In this document: one piece after another, positions 7,699 to 12,432 of the stretch
Layout of the letters: every line of letters begins with the position of its first letter
How positions within the stretch are numbered: the stretch's first letter is position 1
Source of the DNA: DASYSA01 sp036003885
Lineage (GTDB): Bacteria; Acidobacteriota; Blastocatellia; UBA7656
NCBI GenBank assembly: GCA_036003885.1
Contig: DASYSA010000611.1
Span: forward strand, 1 to 12,432
Length of the DNA stretch: 12,432 nucleotides
Direction of reading: 5' to 3'
The notes under the pieces: model-generated
What the model was told of the DNA's origin: nothing
Database searches by the model: none
Seen by the model: the letters and a program-made list of their open reading frames with translations, nothing else
Position numbers and translations under genes: made by a program

Positions 7699-7811
7699 CT
7701 GGGTACGCACGCTTCCAGCGTGCGATGTGCAGCAGCGGCGCACTCAAGAGTTTCCCCCTTCCGCAATCCACAATCCCCCTTTGGGCGCACGCTGGAAGCG
7801 TGCGTACCCAG
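7699..7811. mobile_element. REPIN-like element: inverted pair of REP palindromes
   Basis: The 26-base arm at 7699-7724 is exactly reverse-complementary to the arm at 7786-7811. Each arm contains its own hairpin: an 8-bp stem CGCACGCT/AGCGTGCG with a 3-base loop, TCC on the left (7706-7724) and GGA on the right (7786-7804). The spacer is 61 bases. Two inverted REPs at this spacing have the form of a REPIN, a non-autonomous element moved by RAYT-type (IS200-like) transposases in other bacteria. No RAYT gene is in the window. The element starts 10 bases after the smc stop, so it may also act as a transcription end or mRNA-stabilising structure. I recall this palindrome as common between genes in Acidobacteriota, but I could not check that here. 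Confidence 0.75.
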
Positions 7812-7863
7812 CATGCATTCATTCCCTCTGGAATTACGTCTATTAGCTATGGCAGGAAGAAAA

Positions 7864-7868
7864 AGGAG
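7864..7868 (+). promoter_or_regulatory. Ribosome binding site that fixes the start of the Tat-signal protein
   Basis: AGGAG lies 7 bases before ATG at 7876. The same frame is open back to 7720 inside the REPIN-like element, but that longer version would begin in the palindrome and bury the Tat signal, so 7876 is preferred. Confidence 0.75.
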
Positions 7869-7875
7869 ACCAGCC

Positions 7876-8742
7876 ATGAGCGAAGCCAAACCCACCGACC
7901 GGCGGCAGTTCCTGAAAGACGGCGCGACTGCCGTCATTGGTATAGGCCTGCTCCCGTTTGTTCTAAGGGGCCATCTTCCAACGAGTAATCATCAATCGAT
8001 CCATGCTGACCGCGAAATGCGAACGATGCCGCTCCGAGAGAGCCTCGATGCACCAAACATTCATAACATGTTAATAGTCGGCCATGAGACGGTTTTCCTT
8101 TCACATCTCCCGATGTTTAAGACTCCCGACTTCGATTCTCCTCACCGCTACCAGGTGATATTGGAAGCGACTCTGAAGAAAGACGGACGAGACACCCTAC
8201 CTACATACGCCAACGATCGCAAGAACAATCCCACAACGAAGATCTACACATTGGGTCCTGAGGAATTCATACTTCCAAACTTGAACTCGGCTAATGCGAA
8301 TCCGCCACTGAGCAAATTCAAGGCAAGTGTCTTTCGAGGCCATCTGGAAAGGCGCGGGAAGAAACGCATCATCGAAGATGCCGATGTCAGCATTCAAAAC
8401 GTCGTTCATTTTAGAGAATTCGATCCCCAGGCAAAGAAACTCGCTCAATTGGAGTACATCCTCTTTGGCAAAGGGAGCGAACTGTTCCTGGCACATCTCA
8501 TTACGAGGCCGCCGGACTTCGACCAGGTATTATCCATCAAAATTACAGATCATAACTTCACCGATGAAGAGCTGCGAAAGGGGCTGCGGGTTGTGTTCGG
8601 CAGACCGAATACGATATCCAGGAGATTATTGGAAAAGCAGGAAGCTGTGGGCGAGGTCAAGTCTTCCGCGGGACAGCCTCTTAAGGTAAGGGTCAGAGCG
8701 GTCGTAGAATACTACTTTGAGTCAGGTGAGCTTCGGGGATAA
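7876..8742 (+). CDS. Tat-exported protein of unknown function
   Basis: 288 residues from ATG 7876. Residues 7-14 read TDRRQFLK, a good twin-arginine motif, followed by a hydrophobic stretch (about 17-30). The protein is therefore probably exported folded, perhaps with a cofactor, to the periplasm or left anchored by its signal. No clear A-x-A cleavage site is seen. The mature part begins with an His-rich block, NIHNMLIVGHETVFLSHLPMF, and continues with QVILEATL, strands that suggest a beta-rich domain, then IITDH-like and REFDP segments. I do not recognise a named family. The repeated His/Asp/Glu residues in VGHETVFLSHLP make a metal site imaginable, but this is inference. It stands alone after the REPIN-like element and converges on the next gene with only 28 bases between stops. 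Base composition is lower in GC than smc. Confidence 0.8.
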   Translation: MSEAKPTDRRQFLKDGATAVIGIGLLPFVLRGHLPTSNHQSIHADREMRTMPLRESLDAPNIHNMLIVGHETVFLSHLPMFKTPDFDSPHRYQVILEATLKKDGRDTLPTYANDRKNNPTTKIYTLGPEEFILPNLNSANANPPLSKFKASVFRGHLERRGKKRIIEDADVSIQNVVHFREFDPQAKKLAQLEYILFGKGSELFLAHLITRPPDFDQVLSIKITDHNFTDEELRKGLRVVFGRPNTISRRLLEKQEAVGEVKSSAGQPLKVRVRAVVEYYFESGELRG

Positions 8743-8770
8743 TGGGTCCTTCATCGACAAAGAGCCGTCC

Positions 8771-9601
8771 TTACTTCCTCGCGGCAGGCTGGCTGGTCAG
8801 CGTCAGCGCGGAGGTTGTTTGCAGAAGGAATTTAGTCCCGCTCTCGATCCGAGTGTGCTTTTCGGGCAGCGCCAGAGTCGAGTTGGTGGTGACACCGGCG
8901 GTTGTATCATTCACGACCTGGATGTTGCGGCCGAGGCTCCCGGTTGCCCCGCCTAAGCCGGTATTGGTTCCAACCGTAGCTGATGTTGTTGAGTCCACGG
9001 TGGAAGTGACCCCACCGGCAACACCGCCTACGGTGTTTAGCGCGCCGCCGATCAACCCGCCGGTCTGATTCTGAGCACCAGCCTGGCTGCGGCTCTGTCC
9101 TTGCCCCCCACTCCGCGGCATTTGGGTGACTTCTGAACCGCTCGTATCAGAGACACTGCCGGCTGCGGTCACTACCGCAGTCACCATTGCATTCAGTTCG
9201 GCCGTCGCTCCCGTTTTGCTGTCAGTGATCGAGTCGAAGACCAGGCTGGCCTGAGTCGTCCCGTTGACGCTGGTAATCTTTTCGATATGGCCCCTAATGG
9301 AGGACCCGCTGTCGATCATCTTCTTGCCATCACGTTTAACGGGCCTGGTGGTCTTCATTTTGAATGAGTCGCCAGGTTTCGCCTTCTTGAGGTCGACTGT
9401 TGAACTCATTTCGGCCAGTAGTTGGGACCCCGCGTCGAGGGTCATCGATCCCGCATCGGATTTCGCTCGGGTTTGCGAAGAGGCATTGGCTCGGGTATTC
9501 GCACTCGCCGACTGCTGGGCTTGTTGTTCACTCTGGGCGGCCGCCCCGGGCAGCGCTATTAATAGAATCGAGAGAGGGGCGGACATTAATATTTTCATCA
9601 T
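8771..9601 (-). CDS. Secreted Gly/Ser/Thr-rich protein of unknown function
   Basis: 276 residues; ATG at 9601 (a second ATG at 9598 is equally possible), with AGGAG 6 bases upstream. A Sec signal peptide spans about 1-22, ending ALPGAAA-Q. A polar low-complexity Gln/Ala/Ser region follows (about 23-50). Then comes a compact domain (about 55-145) with L-L-A-E-M-S-S-T-V-D-L-K-K-A-K-P-G-D and a G-S-S-I-R-G-H-I strand. After a Gly/Thr/Val-rich linker (about 165-215), a final strand reads IESGTKFLLQTTSAL. The pattern 'Ala-Gly-Ser/Thr ... Leu ... Asp-Leu-Lys ... Pro-Gly-Asp' near the start and 'Ser-Gly-Thr-Lys-Phe-Leu-Leu' at the end recall beta-barrel domains of TrbI/VirB10-like and other envelope proteins. 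This is weak and no function is assigned. It is a single gene, convergent with the Tat-exported protein. Confidence 0.8.
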   Translation of the reverse strand: MMKILMSAPLSILLIALPGAAAQSEQQAQQSASANTRANASSQTRAKSDAGSMTLDAGSQLLAEMSSTVDLKKAKPGDSFKMKTTRPVKRDGKKMIDSGSSIRGHIEKITSVNGTTQASLVFDSITDSKTGATAELNAMVTAVVTAAGSVSDTSGSEVTQMPRSGGQGQSRSQAGAQNQTGGLIGGALNTVGGVAGGVTSTVDSTTSATVGTNTGLGGATGSLGRNIQVVNDTTAGVTTNSTLALPEKHTRIESGTKFLLQTTSALTLTSQPAARK

Positions 9602-9896
9602 TGAAGTCTCCTCACTTAGTTCCTTTCGAGGGAGGGTCTCTCTCTGAACGCAAGGCCTATGCCTCTAAAGTAGGCACGAAATTTATTCTGAAAACGCACT
9701 TTATTGTCGTCGAAAAGACTGTTGCGATGGAAGAAAGTACAGAGGAGCTGGGAAAGTTTTACAGCCGTTCATTGACCTCTGGTATGATCAAAAGCCGAAG
9801 ATTCTAGAGCGGCACCAACAAGCAGCTTCAGACCATGCGCAGGTACTGCCCCCGATAGAGTGTGCTCCCGAAGAGAAAGGGATTGTACGCAATCTC
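9602..9896. other. 295-base divergent spacer, no confirmed gene
   Basis: This separates the minus-strand secreted protein from the plus-strand SGNH-like gene. A weak plus-strand promoter is possible: TTTACA (9758-9763) and TATGAT (9783-9788) with a 19-base spacer. The SGNH-like frame stays open back to 9669 and reads protein-like from about 9780 (WYDQKPKILERHQQ), but it contains no ATG, GTG or TTG before 9897. Either the true N-terminus has been lost by another frameshift, or this is leader sequence. Confidence 0.3.
9607..9613 (-). promoter_or_regulatory. Ribosome binding site of the Gly/Ser/Thr-rich secreted protein
   Basis: GAGGAGA on the minus strand, with the AGGAG core at 9612-9608, is 6 bases before ATG 9601 and 9 before ATG 9598. 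It supports either start but does not choose between them. Confidence 0.65.
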
Positions 9897-10671
9897 GTGA
9901 AACACCCTGACGAGATCAAGATCCAGTTTCTTGGGCAATGCATCGCCGTCAACAGCGATGGTCGTGGCGCCCGTGCCTACCCACAGATCACCCAACAAAT
10001 GCTGCGCGCGGCGTTTCCCTCTCTCGCCTTCAAGAGCAATGTGTGTATGCTCTCCCATCCCAAAGGATTGAAGGCCCTCGTGAGATCCCGCCACTCGCTC
10101 TTCAAACCCGACATAATGGTGATCAGCCTTCCGGCTATGTTTGCTTCTATTTCAACCGGAGCAGACCTCATAAATCAACTGGCTCTGGAGCTGACGGTCA
10201 CCGCCCGCTCATTTCTGCGGAGGATCGATGCGAAACTGACCGGAGGTCATGCAGTGGAAACCCCGGTCAAGAAAAAGCTCAAGTGGCGTCCCACGGCTGT
10301 CTATCCTCCTCTGGCAATCGACGAATATGAACGGCTGATAGATGAGGCAGTCGAGTTTTCCCGTAGAACGAGTACCTGTCGCGTGATACTGTTTGGGCCG
10401 GGTGGATTGAATGAAGATACAAAGACCGATACAGCGGGGACGCCCGAAACTAACTTCGGCAGTTAATCGGATGGTGTTGCGCTCAGGCGAACGGCTCGGA
10501 GTCGCAGTAGTGAATGCGAGTGATCTCATGGCTGAACACGATGGCAGCGTCTTCATGCCTGGAACTAACATCTACAGCCAGCACGGGCATGAAGTCATCG
10601 CGCGCGAGGTCTATTCCGTCATCGCCTCTCAGATATTAGCTTCCGGCCACGGTGTTGAAGGATTGTCGTAG
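9897..10671 (+). pseudogene. SGNH/GDSL-hydrolase-like protein, frameshifted
   Basis: Two overlapping frames together make one protein of about 255 residues. The first (GTG 9897 to TAA ending 10466) reads IKIQFLGQCIAVNSDG, like the first strand and turn of an SGNH fold, and later CRVILFGPGGLNEDTK. The second (open from 10411 to 10671) continues with the expected C-terminal part: RGRPKLTSAVNRMVLRSGE, GVAVVNASDLMAEHDG and SQHGHEVIAREVYSVIA. The switch falls at about 10420-10440 near GCGGGGAC and needs one base removed or two restored. Family hallmarks are altered: GQCI stands where GDSI is usual, and PGTN where DGxH is usual, so a catalytic Ser-Asp-His set is not visible. It may be a decayed gene or a non-catalytic SGNH relative. 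The GTG has no good ribosome site. Enzyme substrate cannot be inferred. Confidence 0.55.
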
Positions 10672-10776
10672 ATCAAACGGGAAATGCATCGGTCGCGGAA
10701 GCGCACTGCGCAGAAGGTCACGATATCAGCTCTATGGCCGGGCGCTCCTGGCAGGTCGACGAAAATTGACGATGAG

Positions 10777-10781
10777 AGGAG
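10777..10781 (+). promoter_or_regulatory. Ribosome binding site of the small secreted protein
   Basis: AGGAG within GAGAGGAG is 6 bases before ATG 10788. It is a strong site that fixes this start. The 116 bases before the gene (10672-10787) show no clear promoter. Confidence 0.7.
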
Positions 10782-10787
10782 AAGAAG

Positions 10788-11414
10788 ATGAGACTGGTGC
10801 TGTTTTCACAGCTTTTCATGATCCTGCTACTTGCTCTTCCTGATTCTGGATTCTCTCAGAATCCAGTTAAGGCCCGGACTGAGACTGGCAAAGAGGTCCT
10901 ACTCTACGCTGATGGAAAATGGAAATATGTAGAGGATAACAAGGAGACCTCGTCCGAGGTGAAAGCACACAATAAGTCTGCGTCTGCAAAGACGCTGTCA
11001 AAGACCCCCAGAGGAACCTTTGAGGTCTGGGTTGATGAGTCGAAATGGAGCGGACCTTCAACGAGCGACGGCAGAATGCAATTCAGGCTCAAGACAGGGG
11101 ACGCATACATTCTGGTCATTTCCGAAGAGATCGGCATACCGACTGCTTCACTCAAGAATATTGCAATCGACAATGCAAAGGCAGCCGGCTCTGAATTCAG
11201 TCTCATAGCTGACGAGACTCGAGTCGTGAACGGGCGTGAATTGACATCTCTTAAGTTCAACGCGACTGTCAAAGGCATTCAGCTCACATACTACGGCTAC
11301 TACTACGGCGGGAAGGAAGGAACGATACAGATGCTTTGTTACACCGGGCAAAGCCTGTTCGATAAGTACGAAAGGGACTTCACGGAGTTTCTTGATGGCC
11401 TGGTAGTCCACTAG
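10788..11414 (+). CDS. Small secreted protein of unknown function
   Basis: 208 residues. A Sec signal peptide covers about 1-23 (MRLVLFSQLFMILLLALPDS, cleavage near GFSQ). The next segment, ARTETGKEVLLYADGKWKYV, resembles the short 'T-x-x-G-x-x-V-x-L-x-x-D-G-x-W-x-Y' strand pair found at the N-terminus of several exported bacterial proteins. After a Lys/Ser-rich linker (about 45-68), the main domain (about 70-208) has a Trp-containing start FEVWVDESKW, strands RMQFRLKTGDAYILVIS, and a Tyr-rich run LTYYGYYYGG followed by TIQMLCYTGQ. The protein ends in a helix YERDFTEFLDGL. I do not recognise a named family. The domain size and alternation suggest an alpha/beta fold acting in the periplasm. 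It appears to be transcribed alone or with the broken SGNH-like gene upstream. Confidence 0.82.
   Translation: MRLVLFSQLFMILLLALPDSGFSQNPVKARTETGKEVLLYADGKWKYVEDNKETSSEVKAHNKSASAKTLSKTPRGTFEVWVDESKWSGPSTSDGRMQFRLKTGDAYILVISEEIGIPTASLKNIAIDNAKAAGSEFSLIADETRVVNGRELTSLKFNATVKGIQLTYYGYYYGGKEGTIQMLCYTGQSLFDKYERDFTEFLDGLVVH
10846..10866 (+). repeat. Perfect 9-bp hairpin inside the signal-peptide coding region
   Basis: CTGGATTCT (10846-10854) and AGAATCCAG (10858-10866) are perfect complements around a 3-base loop, CTC. The hairpin starts 58 bases into the small secreted protein gene, where the signal peptide ends. No T-run follows, so it is not an ordinary terminator. Confidence 0.6.
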
Positions 11415-11638
11415 TAGTTACTGCGACTCAGAAGACAGCCGTTGGCTACGATGGTAGGGCGCCAGGGTTTACAAGCTCTCGACTGGTAATAAAAAGGTAC
11501 CAGATCTCCGATAGGTTAGTATCGCTTCGATCAAAAACTCGCACCCATCCTCAGGTCGTAGAGGGCACACCAGTTCACTTACATTTCGCAGGTTCGCGCT
11601 GTATGATGTGCTTTTTGCCAAAGAGGAAGAGAGAGTCT
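11415..11638. other. 224-base spacer with a possible promoter
   Basis: No gene is seen. A short inverted repeat, CTGGTA/TACCAG (11483-11488 and 11498-11503, loop AT-rich), lacks a T-run. A possible promoter for the aminotransferase has TATGAT at 11602-11607 and CTTACA (4/6) at 11578-11583 with an 18-base spacer, giving a start near 11614. Confidence 0.35.
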
Positions 11639-12432
11639 ATGTCCGAACTTCAGCCCATCAACTTCACTCGCGGAGTACCCGCGAACGAATCGTTTCCTGT
11701 TGAGGAGATCAGAGAGGCTGCCGCAACCATACTCCACGGAAGCGGGTCAGCCGTTTTGCAGTACGGTCCTGCCGTCGGGTTCGCCCCGTTGCGAGAGTGG
11801 ATCGCCGAGTGGCAAGGCGTAAAGTCCGATCAGGTGATGAGCGGAAACGGCTCACTTGAACTGCTCGAGTTCCTTTGCCGGCACCTGGTTCGCCCGGGGG
11901 ATCCGGTGTTTGCCGAATCGCCGAGCTATGACCGCGCCCTCACCCTCTTCCGACGTCACGGCGCCGAAGTGGCGGGCATCCCGCTTCAGCCGGACGGTCC
12001 GGATATCGAGGCTCTGGAATCTGCCCTGAAGAAGCGTGTGCCTAAATTCTTTTATACGATACCGGACTTTCAAAACCCGGCCGGCGTGACTTGCTCGAGC
12101 GCAAAACGACGGCGCATAGTCGAGCTGGCCGAGCAATACGACTTCATTGTGGTCGAGGATGCGCCCTATCGCCTACTGCGCTATCGGGGCAAAGACGAGC
12201 CGACGCTGTTTGAGCTTTCTCCTCAACGCGTCCTGCACATGAGTTCGTTCACCAAGCTGATCGCGCCCGGCGTTCGAGTGGGCTTTTTGTTAGGGGACGC
12301 GAAGATGATCGCCAGGATCGGCAAGGTTGCCGAAGACATTTACATTTCACCGGGGTACTTCGCCCATGGTGTTACCTACGAGTGGTGCCGGCGCGGACTC
12401 CTTACGCCGCAAATCGAGAGGCTCAAGGCCCT
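11639..12432 (+). CDS. PLP-dependent class I/II aminotransferase (MocR/LysN-like), C-terminus off the right edge
   Basis: ATG at 11639, 264 codons visible, about two thirds of a typical 390-residue enzyme. It is preceded by the purine-rich run AGAGGAAGAGAGAG. The fold-type I aminotransferase landmarks are in order: substrate-side loop QYGPAVGFAPLREWI (41-55), cofactor-binding turn SGNGSLELLE (68-77), PDFQNPAGV with the PLP-ring Asn (146), EDAPY with the PLP-nitrogen Asp (174) and Tyr (177), and SSFTK with the Schiff-base Lys (206). An Arg (213) follows in PGVRVGF. The PLP ring stacks and bonds with these residues in the family. The 'YGP..G..PLR' and 'IPDFQNPAG' patterns are those of 2-aminoadipate transaminase/LysN and of the aminotransferase half of MocR regulators. 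There is no N-terminal GntR-type DNA-binding domain, so it is an enzyme rather than a regulator. The exact amino acid substrate is not determined. Confidence 0.92.
   Translation, partial: MSELQPINFTRGVPANESFPVEEIREAAATILHGSGSAVLQYGPAVGFAPLREWIAEWQGVKSDQVMSGNGSLELLEFLCRHLVRPGDPVFAESPSYDRALTLFRRHGAEVAGIPLQPDGPDIEALESALKKRVPKFFYTIPDFQNPAGVTCSSAKRRRIVELAEQYDFIVVEDAPYRLLRYRGKDEPTLFELSPQRVLHMSSFTKLIAPGVRVGFLLGDAKMIARIGKVAEDIYISPGYFAHGVTYEWCRRGLLTPQIERLKA

Noticed and set aside
7720..7875. N-terminal extension of the Tat-exported protein beginning inside the REPIN-like element
   Set aside because: It would translate the palindrome, hide the twin-arginine signal and ignore the strong AGGAG before ATG 7876.
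9400..9807. Plus-strand ORF of 135 codons across the start of the Gly/Ser/Thr-rich protein gene
   Set aside because: Most of it is antisense to a protein with a clear signal peptide and ribosome site. Only its last codons (from 9727) were kept as a possible piece of the SGNH-like gene.
10652..10843. Plus-strand ORF of 63 codons
   Set aside because: It overlaps the end of one gene and the start of the next in another frame, has arginine-rich low-information sequence and no ribosome site.
11483..11503. CTGGTA/TACCAG inverted repeat as a terminator after the small secreted protein
   Set aside because: The stem is only 6 bp, the loop is 9 bases and no T-run follows.

Overview
The window looks like a piece of a moderately GC-rich (about 55-58%) chromosome from an Acidobacteriota-like soil or sediment bacterium. 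The grounds are circumstantial: a large secreted Asp-box (BNR/sortilin-like) beta-propeller protein, an SMC protein with long acidic inserts, a palindromic GTACGCACGCTTCCAGCGTGCG repeat that I associate with that phylum, and several small secreted proteins of unknown function. No rRNA, tRNA, CRISPR array, transposase, phage gene or plasmid gene is visible.

Layout. Positions 1-2354 (minus strand) hold the first 784 codons of a secreted protein with eleven Asp-box repeats; its C-terminus lies off the left edge. Positions 2614-3133 (minus) hold an overlapping toxin-antitoxin pair: a PF09720-type antitoxin, apparently leaderless, and a RelE/ParE-like toxin whose central beta-hairpin is scrambled by what looks like a compensating -1/+1 frameshift pair. 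Positions 3377-7689 (plus) hold smc, with a near-consensus sigma70-type promoter and a 1407-residue product. That is about 200 residues longer than the usual bacterial SMC, because of inserts in the N-terminal ATPase lobe and the hinge. Ten bases after smc lies a 113-bp inverted pair of palindromes (REPIN-like). It is followed by a Tat-signal protein of unknown function (7876-8742, plus), which converges on a secreted Gly/Ser/Thr-rich protein (8771-9601, minus). Positions 9897-10671 (plus) hold an SGNH-hydrolase-like protein broken by a frameshift and lacking recognisable catalytic residues. Positions 10788-11414 (plus) encode another small secreted protein. At 11639 (plus) starts a PLP-dependent class I/II aminotransferase of the MocR/LysN type, cut by the right edge.

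The genes do not form one pathway. smc and the aminotransferase are housekeeping functions; the rest are accessory, secreted or decaying genes with mostly single-gene transcription units. I do not see a convincing new multi-gene system. The observations most worth checking are the double-frameshifted toxin, the REPIN-like element, the two large SMC inserts, and the fact that all suspected indels fall in small accessory genes while the two long genes (over 6.5 kb) are uninterrupted.
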